From Vibrio nigripulchritudo ATCC 27043 (lineage in GTDB: Bacteria; Pseudomonadota; Gammaproteobacteria; Enterobacterales; Vibrionaceae): 64,000 bases of DNA. The notes beneath the pieces are model-generated. The model worked only from the letters and a program-made list of their open reading frames with translations, did no database searches and was not told where the DNA came from. Of the stretch, positions 8,737 through 17,565 are shown piece after piece. The stretch covers positions 1-64,000 of the forward strand of contig NZ_AFWJ01000013.1 in the NCBI RefSeq assembly GCF_000222685.1, in the 5' to 3' direction. The first letter of the stretch is position 1. Each line of letters opens with the position of its first letter. The position numbers and the translations under genes were made by a program.

Positions 8737-10467
8737 ATGAAATGCCCCATCAAACGTTGTAAGAATGCCATTTTAAGCCTCCAGTGCGCCCTTTTAATGG
8801 CTTTGATGATTCCTGCGGATATGGCTCACTCCGAATCACTCACGCTCAGAAAGGATGTCTCTCAGGAGCAGGTTACCGGTAAGTTCAAGCCGGGTTCGCA
8901 TGTGATTGCTTACCTGCCGAACCTTCCGTATATCTCGACTTCGCACTCTATTAATGCTGGTTTAACCAAGCCTTCGTACGACGGAAAGGGCTGGGAATAC
9001 GATCTGGCGGTTTCTCATAAAATCATCGACAGAAAAACCTACGAGTTTGAGTTAAGAAAAGGCGTTCGCTTTCAGGACGGTACGCCTTTCGACGCCGATT
9101 CGGTCGTCATGAACATGGAATATTTTAAGAAGGAGCCTTACACCTTCTCCAAGATGGACACCATTTTTGATCGGGTGGAAAAGCTGTCATCGCATCGGGT
9201 GCGATTCCATTTAAAAGAAGATTACGGCTTCTTTATGCACGACACCATCTGGCTGCTTTTCTATTCAGAAAAATACCTGAAAAAGCACGGGTGGAACGGC
9301 AAACCTTTTTGCCCGAATCTGGCAGAAGCCGGTCCGTATGGATTAGGGCCTTATATTCTCAACAAGGGCTACATTGAAGCCGACCGCCACACCCCAACTG
9401 CTGAACTGATTGCGAACCCGTACTACTGGGGAGAAGACGCGCCCAAAGTAGAAAAAATCACCGTCATCATCGACATAGAATCTCAAGAAGCGCTGGACTT
9501 GATTCAGAACTCCGAAGGCAAGCTCGACTTAATGCCGATTCCGTTCTCTGACGAGCTACCCACTATTTTGTCGCAGCACGCGAAGCTGGTTCGCTCTCCC
9601 TCTAACAACAACTACGTCGCCAAATTCAACCTCATTAGCGGGCACCCTCTGCTTCAGGTTCGGGAAGTGCGGGAAGCGTTAAACCGCGCCATTGATCAGC
9701 AGGCGCTGATTAACCTTTCAATGAATGGCGAGGGTGTACTCACCCCGATATCACTGGGAGAGCGTTTCTACGGAGTAAAAGAAGCATCCAGAAACATCGC
9801 CACCTTTTCTGAACTCAACAGCCCTCTGGATGAAGATGTACGACAGGAGCTGATTCAAATCATCAAGAAACATCAGAAACGTCTGGGTTACGATCCAAAC
9901 GAAAAGCTGCCTATCACCATACTGGCTCCCAAAAGCACGCAGTTTATGTTCCGAGACGTGAAGTACCTGCTCGATCAGATCCACATTGATGTGAATTTGC
10001 ACATTGTTGAAAAAGAGGCAGACGTATTTGCCAACGTGGTTACGACCAACACTCGAAAAAACGACATTTATTACGACATCATCGCCTGGGCAAATTTTGA
10101 CTGGATCATGAACCCCTGGGATTTGTTCTTTGTGATGCGTCCGGGCAACATTTGGACATCGTTCACCGACGACCCGAAAATGGAAAGCCTGCTCGACGAG
10201 TTTCTCGCCACACCATCGGAAGACGCCAGCTATATCCCTGTGATGACGGAGTTGATCGAGTACGTGTATTACCAGGGTTACACGCTATTCTTGCCCAGCC
10301 CAAACCACGTTATGGCGGTAAACAAAGAAGTCTTTTTTGTTCCCAGCCCGACAGCTATTTACCCACTCTGGGATATTGAAGTGACCGACATGCACTGGTC
10401 GTTGAGAGAGGGGGAATACCCCGAACACCTCAAAGTTCCCGTTGAAATTACCACATACCATCAGTAG
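8737..10467 (+). CDS. Periplasmic solute-binding protein, SBP_bac_5 (peptide/nickel) family
   Basis: The protein has about 576 residues. I use the ATG at 8737; a TTG 15 bases upstream is less likely. The signal peptide is MKCPIKRCKN followed by a hydrophobic run and an AHS-type cleavage region. The family signature is clear around 95-125 (FELRKGVRFQDGTPFDADSV). These proteins bind oligopeptides, nickel or chito-oligosaccharides. No ABC permease or ATPase is nearby; instead a histidine kinase follows after nine bases. That arrangement recalls the Vibrio chitin system, in which the SBP_5 protein CBP controls the kinase ChiS. A sensory rather than transport role is therefore plausible. Confidence 0.85.
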   Translation: MKCPIKRCKNAILSLQCALLMALMIPADMAHSESLTLRKDVSQEQVTGKFKPGSHVIAYLPNLPYISTSHSINAGLTKPSYDGKGWEYDLAVSHKIIDRKTYEFELRKGVRFQDGTPFDADSVVMNMEYFKKEPYTFSKMDTIFDRVEKLSSHRVRFHLKEDYGFFMHDTIWLLFYSEKYLKKHGWNGKPFCPNLAEAGPYGLGPYILNKGYIEADRHTPTAELIANPYYWGEDAPKVEKITVIIDIESQEALDLIQNSEGKLDLMPIPFSDELPTILSQHAKLVRSPSNNNYVAKFNLISGHPLLQVREVREALNRAIDQQALINLSMNGEGVLTPISLGERFYGVKEASRNIATFSELNSPLDEDVRQELIQIIKKHQKRLGYDPNEKLPITILAPKSTQFMFRDVKYLLDQIHIDVNLHIVEKEADVFANVVTTNTRKNDIYYDIIAWANFDWIMNPWDLFFVMRPGNIWTSFTDDPKMESLLDEFLATPSEDASYIPVMTELIEYVYYQGYTLFLPSPNHVMAVNKEVFFVPSPTAIYPLWDIEVTDMHWSLREGEYPEHLKVPVEITTYHQ

Positions 10468-10476
10468 GAATGCCCC

Positions 10477-12003
10477 ATGTCCGATAAAGTTGAAAAGGTT
10501 GATGAGGCAGATAAATCGCTGTCCAACCGCATTTTGATACTCTTCATCGCCACTACCACGGTGCTTATTTTTCAGGGTATCTACAACATCTACAGTCTGG
10601 AAGGTGTGAAAACCTCCATAACGCAAGTGCACGATTCTGCCTTCCAGATCAGTTTGACCGGCACCGACATTGCCCAGCCTGCCTCGGAACTGCGCCAGAT
10701 GACAATGGGGTTGGTCATGGCACCCAATGAGCAGGTGAAAGAAGAAATCAAATCACAAATCAGCGAGACCCGAGACAAGATCAACAAAGCGTTAAACGGC
10801 GATACGTTTACTCAGTTTTCTGACGAAGGTTCGACAGGCTTGCTGGACGATATTTCGAAGAAATGGAAAAACTACGAGAAAGAAGTCGATAAAACCATTG
10901 AGTATTCCAATCAGGGCGTCCGGATTGCCGAGTTTCTTCATGTCACCACCAATGAAAAAGCGTCTTACGACCAACTGACGGAATCCATCCAGAACTTCAA
11001 CGACTACCAGTTAGGCATCACCGAAGCGATTTACACCGAAGCGCAGAACACTTCTTCCATCGCATTCTGGTCGGTGCTGCTTACGACCATCGTGGAAACC
11101 ATTATCCTCAAGGTCATCCTTGCCTATGTGTTAAGCCTGGTGAAACGTTACGTAGACAACAAAAAGCAGCACGCCGAAGAGCTGCAGGAAAAGAACGAAG
11201 CGCTGGAAACCTCTATAGACGATCTCAAGCGAGTTCAGAAACAGCTTATCGAATCGGAAAAAATGGCGTCACTTAACCAGCTTGTGACTGGCGTTGCCCA
11301 CGAAATTAACACACCGATTGGCATTGGCATTACCGCATCTTCTTACTTCAACGAGCAAATCGAGAAAATTGACCAGTCCCTACAAGACAAAACCCTTCGC
11401 CCAGATGAACTGAAAGCCTTCCTCGATTCCGGCAAAGACAGCAATGAAGTGCTTCTGTCTAACCTGAAAAAAGCCGCAGAGCTGGTTCAACGGTTTAAGA
11501 ATTTGTCTGCTGAAAACATTCGCAGTGAAACCGCCCGCTTTGATGTAGGAACTAAAGTTTCTGAAACGATCAGAACCATGAGCCCCAGCCTGAAAGATGT
11601 GGCAGTTAACGTGGAATACGACCAGTCCATCGAGATCGAATCGGACCCTTCAGCCATTTACCACAGTATTTCCAACTTAGTAATGAACTCGCTCAATCAC
11701 GCTTTTCAGGAAGAGGGAGAGCATCAAATCAACATACGGGTTGAATCCCCTGAAACTGAGCTGGTCACCATAGTGTATTCAGACAACGGCAGCGGCATTT
11801 CTGAAGACAAGATCAAAAACATCTTTGATCCCTTCTACACCACCAATCGCAACAAGGGCGGAACAGGTCTCGGATTAGCCATTGTGTTCAATGCATTAAG
11901 CCAGATTGGCGGTGATATAACGTGCAGCAGTGAAGTCGGCGTAGGCACCACATTCACCATGAATATCAAAACCCCAGTGACGATAAGGGAGAGTGCGGCG
12001 TAG
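10477..12003 (+). CDS. Membrane sensor histidine kinase
   Basis: A 508-residue kinase. Membrane segments lie at about 16-36 and 195-218, enclosing a helical periplasmic domain of about 155 residues. A coiled coil (about 220-265) leads to the H-box, GVAHEINTPIG, with the phospho-accepting histidine. The ATP-binding domain shows the N-box SNLVMNSLNHAF, the G1 box DNGSGI, an F-box DPFYTT and the G2 box GGTGLGLAIV. There is no fused receiver, and no response regulator gene is adjacent. AGGAA precedes the start. It is co-transcribed with the solute-binding protein, which may be its periplasmic partner. Confidence 0.9.
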   Translation: MSDKVEKVDEADKSLSNRILILFIATTTVLIFQGIYNIYSLEGVKTSITQVHDSAFQISLTGTDIAQPASELRQMTMGLVMAPNEQVKEEIKSQISETRDKINKALNGDTFTQFSDEGSTGLLDDISKKWKNYEKEVDKTIEYSNQGVRIAEFLHVTTNEKASYDQLTESIQNFNDYQLGITEAIYTEAQNTSSIAFWSVLLTTIVETIILKVILAYVLSLVKRYVDNKKQHAEELQEKNEALETSIDDLKRVQKQLIESEKMASLNQLVTGVAHEINTPIGIGITASSYFNEQIEKIDQSLQDKTLRPDELKAFLDSGKDSNEVLLSNLKKAAELVQRFKNLSAENIRSETARFDVGTKVSETIRTMSPSLKDVAVNVEYDQSIEIESDPSAIYHSISNLVMNSLNHAFQEEGEHQINIRVESPETELVTIVYSDNGSGISEDKIKNIFDPFYTTNRNKGGTGLGLAIVFNALSQIGGDITCSSEVGVGTTFTMNIKTPVTIRESAA

Positions 12004-12036
12004 TTGGGGGTAGATAGCCCTAAGTAATTCCAACTT

Positions 12037-12096
12037 ACACAAAACGGGCGACGAAGGGGTGAAAACGCCCATTTCGTCGCCCATTTTGTGTTTTTC
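12037..12096 (+). terminator. Strong terminator
   Basis: ACACAAAA-GGGCGACGAA pairs with TTCGTCGCCC-TTTTGTGT through a long interrupted stem, followed by TTTTTC. The terminator closes the solute-binding protein/kinase unit. Confidence 0.8.
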
Positions 12097-12181
12097 TTTA
12101 TATTAGCAACGGAATGCAAGCCACCCATTTCCCAGTAATTTCGTTATTTAGACTAGGTTATTGATTGGACTTGCGGAGAGA

Positions 12182-12234
12182 AAGCTACTCACTAGTACTA
12201 CATTAACTCTCAACTAAAACTTCGTGAGTAGCTT
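12182..12234. repeat. 11-bp inverted repeat
   Basis: AAGCTACTCAC (12182-12192) and GTGAGTAGCTT (12224-12234) are perfect inverted copies separated by 31 bases. The repeat lies just upstream of the acetyltransferase gene and marks the left side of the accessory stretch. It could be a regulatory hairpin or the trace of a small element. Confidence 0.4.
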
Positions 12235-12265
12235 GGTGCTTTGCAGCGCTTTCAAACTCTTATTT

Positions 12266-12817
12266 ATGCAGGCCAGCCCTTTAAAACAATTCAACAATCA
12301 CACCGTTAAAAAGCAACCTGCCAAAACGGATGTGATTCCACAACCAAATACGATTCAACTGACACCCATTCATCTTAAGCATGCACCGCTCATCTTAAAG
12401 CGCATGAGCAAAGACATTTGCCAAGCGTTGAATTGCTTACCGATAAACTCCATTGAAAGTGCGCAGAATTACATCTTAGAAAACAGTGGCAAGCCACATA
12501 CTCGGCAAGGGGTATTTCATCTTGAGTTTGGCCTCATCGGCTGCGCGGGCTACTACCTACACACTGACCAGCGACAACCTCATGCCTTTATCTATTACTG
12601 GATATCTGCTCCCTACCAACGTAAAGGCTTTGCTTCATTAGCCATCGAGCAGCTTATCCACCAACTCAGGCAGCAAGGCATAACCCAGCTTTATGCCGAT
12701 GTGTTCGACAGCAACTATGCTTCTCAAAACTTACTGCAAAGCTTTGATTTTAAGCAGCAAGAAAAGCCGGTTCGTCTTGAACCTAGAATAATTTTTCGGT
12801 TTGAGAGGAGAATGTGA
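12266..12817 (+). CDS. GNAT family N-acetyltransferase (RimJ/RimL-like)
   Basis: The protein has about 183 residues from the ATG at 12266. A GTG at 12224 lies inside an inverted repeat, and neither start has a good ribosome-binding site, so the start is uncertain. The GNAT core is recognisable: beta-strand IGCAGYYLHT, HAFIYYWISAPYQRKGFASLAIEQLI with the acetyl-CoA loop QRKGFA, and the closing YADVFDSNYASQNLLQSFDF typical of RimJ/RimL-type enzymes. The acceptor substrate is unknown. It borders a transposase and may be accessory. Confidence 0.75.
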   Translation: MQASPLKQFNNHTVKKQPAKTDVIPQPNTIQLTPIHLKHAPLILKRMSKDICQALNCLPINSIESAQNYILENSGKPHTRQGVFHLEFGLIGCAGYYLHTDQRQPHAFIYYWISAPYQRKGFASLAIEQLIHQLRQQGITQLYADVFDSNYASQNLLQSFDFKQQEKPVRLEPRIIFRFERRM

Positions 12818-12830
12818 AATGAACAAAAGT

Positions 12831-12868
12831 GGGAATAACTGGAATAACTGGAATAACAATAACAGGGA
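12831..12868. repeat. Short tandem repeat and REP-like left end
   Basis: GGGAATAACT is followed by two further GGAATAACT-type units and then AACAGGGACA. The GGGAATAA...GGGAC arrangement reappears in inverted orientation at 14172-14192, on the other side of the transposase gene at 13010. This fits the paired REP-like ends expected for a REP-associated transposase. Confidence 0.55.
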
Positions 12869-13009
12869 CACTCACTTTAAGAAAACATGAATCCTATCAT
12901 TTTCACGAGGTCGCGCCTTAAGCCACAAAGGTAATCTATGCTTATTTTTAGCTCTAAGGGTTTCGGGTATGGTGTGCTTCATTCTTTCTAAAAGAGAGCC
13001 TTGTTCATC

Positions 13010-13972
13010 ATGACCAAAGCCCGCGCTCAGCTAATCAGCTTAGAAGCGACGCCCTATTATCACTGTGTATCTCGCTGCGTTCGGCGCTCATTTTTATGTG
13101 GTTACGATTCAGAGCGAAACCAATGCTTTGAACACCGCCGCGGTTGGATTGAAGAGCGATTGCTCAATCTTAGCCAAGTGTTTTGTATTGATGTCTGTGC
13201 TTACGCCATCATGAGTAACCACTACCACGTGGTGCTGCATATCAACCAAGAAGAAATGCAATCCCTGTCTGACCAAGACGTTTGTGAAAGATGGTTGAGC
13301 TTTCACACCCCACCATTGCTGATTCAAAAGTGGTTAAAGCAAGAAGCCCTCACGGAAGCCGAAGCGCTGAAAATTCACGATATGATTAACACTTGGCGAG
13401 AAAGATTAGCCAGCATCAGTTGGTTTATGCGTATGCTGAACCAATACATCGCCACCCTAGCCAACAAAGAAGATTGTTGTACTGGGCACTTTTGGGAAGG
13501 GCGGTTTAAAAGCCAAGCACTGCTCGATGAGCAGGCCCTCGCCGCCGCGATGACTTATGTGGACTTAAATCCAATTCGAGCGAATATGGCAGACAGCCCC
13601 GAAACATCGGAATACACTTCAGTTAAAGCCAGAGTCGACACACTCAGAGTGAGCAAAGCCACAGCGCCTTGTCTGCATCCCTTCGTCGGTTATCCTAGAA
13701 CAAACCAGCCAACCGGAATCCCGTTCAGGCTGATGGATTACTTAGAATTAATTGACTGGACGGGCAGACATATTCGTGATGATAAACGAGGGTACATCGC
13801 TCACGCCCTCCCACCTATTCTTAATCGGCTAAGCATTAGCAAAGAAACTTGGCTTCACGCCTGTACAGAGCTTGAAGGAGGAAATGTAATTGGTAAAGAA
13901 GCGTCGATAAAGCGTGCTCTACCGACATTCAAAAGAAAGCGAATCTCTGGTTTTCGGCTTCCTGACAGCTAA
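13010..13972 (+). CDS. REP-associated tyrosine transposase (Y1_Tnp family)
   Basis: The protein has about 320 residues; I prefer the ATG at 13010 (MTKARAQL) as the start over one three codons upstream. It is a single-domain HUH nuclease of the IS200/IS605-related RAYT group. Visible motifs are YYHCVSRCVRRSF near the N-terminus, the HUH pair in SNHYHVVLHI (about 67-76), and the distal GHFWEGRFKSQAL with TYVDLNPIRANMA. RAYTs cleave single-stranded REP palindromes and move them rather than themselves. REP-like sequences with opposed GGGAATAA...GGGAC motifs flank the gene. All the expected motifs are present, so it could be active. Confidence 0.9.
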   Translation: MTKARAQLISLEATPYYHCVSRCVRRSFLCGYDSERNQCFEHRRGWIEERLLNLSQVFCIDVCAYAIMSNHYHVVLHINQEEMQSLSDQDVCERWLSFHTPPLLIQKWLKQEALTEAEALKIHDMINTWRERLASISWFMRMLNQYIATLANKEDCCTGHFWEGRFKSQALLDEQALAAAMTYVDLNPIRANMADSPETSEYTSVKARVDTLRVSKATAPCLHPFVGYPRTNQPTGIPFRLMDYLELIDWTGRHIRDDKRGYIAHALPPILNRLSISKETWLHACTELEGGNVIGKEASIKRALPTFKRKRISGFRLPDS

Positions 13973-14171
13973 CCGACCTCTGTCCCCACTTCACTTCCCT
14001 CTCAACCTCTCTCAAAGCTCGCTTTGCTGATGTCACCCGCCTTAAAAAGCGTAAAACTGCTTAAAATCACGCCTATGCACTGGGAATTTTCCAGATAACT
14101 TACCGGACTCCAAGCTGTCATCGACCTGACGGTGGGATTTTAAGGATCGTCTCAGTCGCCTTTTTTAGATT

Positions 14172-14193
14172 GCCTGTCCCCGTTTATTCCCGC
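14172..14193. repeat. REP-like right end
   Basis: GCCTGTCCCCGTTTATTCCCG reads on the other strand as GGGAATAAACGGGGACAGG, matching the left copy near 12831. A related CTGTCCCC lies just after the transposase stop, near 13979, and TGCCTGTCC recurs at 15739. Confidence 0.5.
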
Positions 14194-14207
14194 CTGTATC
14201 CAATCTC

Positions 14208-15245
14208 CTAATGAGCGTTCAAGTTTAACCCTATCTGTTGTTGCGGACGCTGTGCATAAAAATCATCTGCCCGTTCCAGTGCCGCCGTCATTCTTTCTGT
14301 TGCCTCCTGAGCATTGAAGGATTTAACGGTAAAGATACAGCAGTCATCGGGTCTAACCCCCATTTCCGTGGTATAACCCCGTTGTTGGCCTGGTTGGCTA
14401 TTGGCCTGATCTGTTCTGAACAGTTGATCGTAGGCGGTAGCCCGGTTTTGGTTGGTGGTTTGAGCGTTAAACACTGCTGCCATATTGTTGCCGAAAGTCA
14501 GTAAGTTAATCGCAGCCGTACCGGCTTGCTCTGCCCATTGGCTCTCATCAAAGCGGCCGATAAAACTTTGATGCTGAAAGCCTTCGACTCTGCCGCCTTC
14601 GCTGGGTTGAATTTCGAGGCAAAACTCATGGCCATGAATTTGAACTTGTACGAACAGGTGTTGCTGGTTGTCAGTTAAACCATCGAGGTAGTCTTTCAGG
14701 CGATCTGCACCACTGCCGTGGATATAACCGTTTGATTCTGCGGCGGCAGCTTTGTCTTGACCGTTTCTTTTGCTTGCTGCATATACTTGATGGGCCTGCC
14801 ACAACTGGGGAGAGGCATCGTTGCCGAGAAAAATTTTGCGATAGTTGGTGGCCGTTTGCCCGCACGCATCGTTTGGGCTTTGACGCATGAGGGTGCCAAG
14901 TGCCGATTCCACCGGAAGCGATAGCTCGGCATGTCCTGTCAGTATCTGCCGGTATAGATGGCCATTGGGATGCTGAGGATCAGGGGTGTCCAATACAGCG
15001 GCGCCTTGTTGTTCGAGCAACAGTGCGATATTTTGCGGCACCCAAGCGAACATATCGCGGATATTTTGGGCGGAAAGACCACCTAAACCAAGCGTTTCTT
15101 GCAATGTCATCATTTGGATCATGCCGTGAGTGTTTCTCTCGGCGGCTGCTGCATTATCGGTAGTATCAAATTGTAAGGCATAGGAAATGGAGCGCCGCAT
15201 CATTGGATTGCCGTTACGCAGTGCGTGAAGAATAGAATTTGCCAT
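14208..15245 (-). CDS. Unknown protein, possible papain-like cysteine hydrolase or effector
   Basis: The protein has 345 residues. The start at 15245 (MANSILHALR) is supported by AAGGAA eight bases upstream and follows the preceding gene by 11 bases. I do not recognise the family. One region has C128 in NDACGQTA and, about 76 residues later, H204/H206 in VQIHGHEFCLEIQPSEGG. The spacing and local pattern recall Cys-His catalytic pairs of papain-like toxins and effectors, but this is weak. There is no signal peptide or membrane segment. The gene lies between REP-like sequences and is probably accessory. Confidence 0.6.
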   Translation of the reverse strand: MANSILHALRNGNPMMRRSISYALQFDTTDNAAAAERNTHGMIQMMTLQETLGLGGLSAQNIRDMFAWVPQNIALLLEQQGAAVLDTPDPQHPNGHLYRQILTGHAELSLPVESALGTLMRQSPNDACGQTATNYRKIFLGNDASPQLWQAHQVYAASKRNGQDKAAAAESNGYIHGSGADRLKDYLDGLTDNQQHLFVQVQIHGHEFCLEIQPSEGGRVEGFQHQSFIGRFDESQWAEQAGTAAINLLTFGNNMAAVFNAQTTNQNRATAYDQLFRTDQANSQPGQQRGYTTEMGVRPDDCCIFTVKSFNAQEATERMTAALERADDFYAQRPQQQIGLNLNAH

Positions 15246-15256
15246 CGTCGGTTTCC

Positions 15257-15700
15257 TTATTGAATTTCGCCATTGTTGAGGTAGTAGATCTCCAGCGTCG
15301 CCCCGTTGTCTGTGAGCTGATTGATGAATGACTCTCTTAACCGGCCCAATGTCCACTGCTCTTGTGCATCTGTCGATAGAGCCGTTAAGCCCATATCGGG
15401 CCGCACTATACGCCTTATCCAGCCGTTGCTTTGATAACACTCAAATAGATAAAGCTGGCCTTTAGGGCCTATTTGTTCTACGCCAAAATCGAGATATTTA
15501 TGGGGAGGAAGGCCTGCCCTGTTAGGTACACCAGCGCCCATGGCTTGCACCAACTGAGCCCGGCTGGCACCGTTCCAACCGATGTTGCCATGTTGCACAG
15601 GCCCAAGGACGGGCACGGTTAATTTATCTTGCAACCAGGCATTTTGAATGTCTTCAATTTCCTGGTCGGTAATGTTTTGCAGCACGAAGTGACCCGACAT
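15257..15700 (-). CDS. Unknown partner protein of the 14208-15245 gene
   Basis: The protein has 147 residues. AGGAG six bases upstream fixes the start at 15700 (MSGHFVLQNI), not the in-frame TTG further out. It is acidic and soluble, with the phrase NGASRAQLVQAMGAG near residue 45 and a Tyr/Glu-rich middle. I do not recognise a family. It is the first gene of a two-gene unit. Small gene followed by larger gene is a common order for chaperone-effector or antidote-toxin pairs, but nothing here proves either. Confidence 0.6.
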   Translation of the reverse strand: MSGHFVLQNITDQEIEDIQNAWLQDKLTVPVLGPVQHGNIGWNGASRAQLVQAMGAGVPNRAGLPPHKYLDFGVEQIGPKGQLYLFECYQSNGWIRRIVRPDMGLTALSTDAQEQWTLGRLRESFINQLTDNGATLEIYYLNNGEIQ

Positions 15701-15740
15701 ATTTGGCTCCTGTGTTATCAAACTCGTTATATTTAGTGCC

Positions 15741-15950
15741 TGTCCGGAAATTCAATTTCCAGTGGTCCGACACTTCGGCACGTACTTTACTGACCATGGA
15801 CGTCTTTTTCCGGACATAAACTATTTAGGGGTGAAACATTTATCCAAGTCGTGTCGAGAGTGTATCGTTCGCCGCCCTTGTGGGCTCGGTCGAATCGTAG
15901 ATTTGTTGCTGTGAAACGATGAAGATCCAGGTGCGTGCTGGATCTTCATC
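15741..15950. repeat. Inverted repeat and long perfect hairpin in a gene-free stretch
   Basis: TGTCCGGAAA (15741-15750) and TTTCCGGACA (15807-15816) are perfect inverted copies. Further on, GATGAAGATCCAG (15918-15930) and CTGGATCTTCATC (15938-15950) form a 13-bp perfect stem with a 7-base loop and no U-run. No gene is seen between 15701 and 16022. The first pair shares TGCCTGTCC with other REP-like copies here. Confidence 0.5.
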
Positions 15951-16022
15951 TATCAATATCATTTCACCCGTTTGCCCAGCCCCAATAGCACAGGGATTAA
16001 TATCAATGTTATCGATGTCGCC

Positions 16023-16160
16023 AGGTTAAGGGGTCCGAGTTAAGGGGTCAGGATTTTAGTTAATAAAGTTAAGGGGTCAAAGTTAAGGGATCAGGATTTT
16101 AGTTAATAGAAGTTAAGGGGTCAGCGAAGTTAAGGGGTCAGGATTTTAGTTAATAGTTTT
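16023..16160. repeat. REP-type repeats, GTTAAGGGGTCAGGATTTTAGTTAATA
   Basis: Five to six full or partial copies of a unit with core TTAAGGGGTCA followed by GGATTTTAGTTAATA occur in direct orientation, with one TTAAGGGATCA variant. TAAGGGGTCAG-type sequences are typical neighbours of Y1 transposases in gammaproteobacteria. The array overlaps the 3' end of a truncated transposase on the minus strand. Confidence 0.75.
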
Positions 16161-16890
16161 AGTTGGTCATTTAGATTCGGATCAACATCAATTCGGCTTT
16201 TCAATTTACTTACGGCAAGGTTTACGCCGCTGACATGGCCCATATTAAAAGCAGCAGCTATGGCGTTTAATTGATGACTTCCCAACTCTCGACATAGATA
16301 GATTGCGCACCACCGAGGAACATTCTCTGCTCCACGCCCCCTGCGAGCCTTAATGATAGAACCGATTTCGACAGAAAACAGTTCCGCTGTTTTTTTCACA
16401 ACATCTTCTATCTCTGGCAAAATTCCCTGTAGCTTATTTATCCGATCTACCACATCAGCATTTTCCTGTTTGATTTTTATTTGCTCAATAAACATCTGAC
16501 TGCCCAAAATAGCTGGCCACCTTGGTTTATCTAAAATAGTTTTTACCTCGTCACCCCCACTACCAACAACAAAACTCGAATACGCCTGGCTATTGTTGTC
16601 GAACATTCTCAAGGTAAAACCCAGCTCAAGCCAATGTTCACTATGACTACCGTTCATAAAGGCAGGGAAGCTTGACCACTTAAAATCGCCCAATTTTTCA
16701 ACTAGCGGCTTTCGGCAATCTATTGGGTTGCGATGTATATATTTAGATACTTGGAGAAAATAACTATCTACATCCACCAATAGGGCTTTATATCGCCCCC
16801 TAAATAAGGGCCCGTCTGTTTTACGTACACGGTTAAACCTCTGTGTGTAAACTCCGTTAATATGCCTCATACAACGGCTAAGGTTCCCGC
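16130..16890 (-). pseudogene. 5'-truncated Y1-type (RAYT) transposase
   Basis: The readable protein matches only the second half of a Y1_Tnp transposase: NLSRCMRHINGVYTQRFNR, then GPLFRGRYKALLVD, KYIHRNPI and a C-terminal DnaA-like helix-turn-helix region (RRGRGAENVPRWCAIYL onward). The N-terminal half with the HUH motif is missing; the upstream 15 hydrophobic residues are not homologous. Homology stops near 16890, and a reverse-transcriptase fragment begins at 16964. The nuclease motif is lost, so this cannot be active. Confidence 0.8.
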
Positions 16891-16963
16891 GTGTAAATAA
16901 AAAAATAAGAGGACAAAATATAAGAGACACCCACTTAAACTCACAGGCACCTCTCCCAACCGC

Positions 16964-17431
16964 TCAGCCCCTATAAAACCCCTGAAGGCCAAATTGGGTG
17001 TCTAATCTCTTACCTAACGTGCTGTTAAATACCTGCGTGACCACTTGCTCTAATGCGATGGTTACGCCGCTGTTTACCCATCTAAGCCACCGTGTTACAT
17101 AACCCGCAATGTACTCAGGTGAGGCACCTTGCTCGTAAAGCCGCTGGATTTTTGTAAGGTGGTTAGCAATGGTTTTCCACGCTAGGTTTAATGTGTTTTT
17201 GGGTTTATCTTCTGCTTTGCCACCGATGCAATAGCCGAGGAAGTCAACACCCTGCTTAGGGATTTTCCCTTGATAAGTTTTACAAGGGTGAATGGTTTGC
17301 TTTACCTCGTCTAAACAGCGATACATCCGCTTTTTTAGTTTTTTTAATTGGTAGCGGGTACGGCATAAAATTAACCAGTCATCCACAAAGCGAAATTTTT
17401 CAAACCACGTATTTTTTACAAAAGCAGGCAA
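16964..17431 (-). pseudogene. 5'-truncated reverse transcriptase (group II-intron-like)
   Basis: Only the C-terminal part of a reverse transcriptase remains. It carries the catalytic core FRFVDDWLILC (FVDD in place of YADD), then KQTIHPCKTYQ and GVDFLGYCIGG, which are conserved after the active site. The fingers and the rest of the palm are absent upstream of 17431, where the frame breaks. It abuts the truncated transposase head to tail, suggesting an insertion followed by deletion. Inactive. Confidence 0.75.
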
Positions 17432-17565
17432 ACCCTAACTGCGTTATCTATAGGGTTACCTTAGTGACCTGTCAGCATGATTAATTGGGTTGTTTTGTGA
17501 GAAATCTGGGGGAAGTAATGTTTAGGATAAAATCATTTATTGTTGGAGAATGAAGTGGCTGTAAA

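Noticed and set aside
16023-16160. CRISPR array
   Set aside because: The repeats are contiguous or irregularly spaced without unique spacers, and no cas gene is present.
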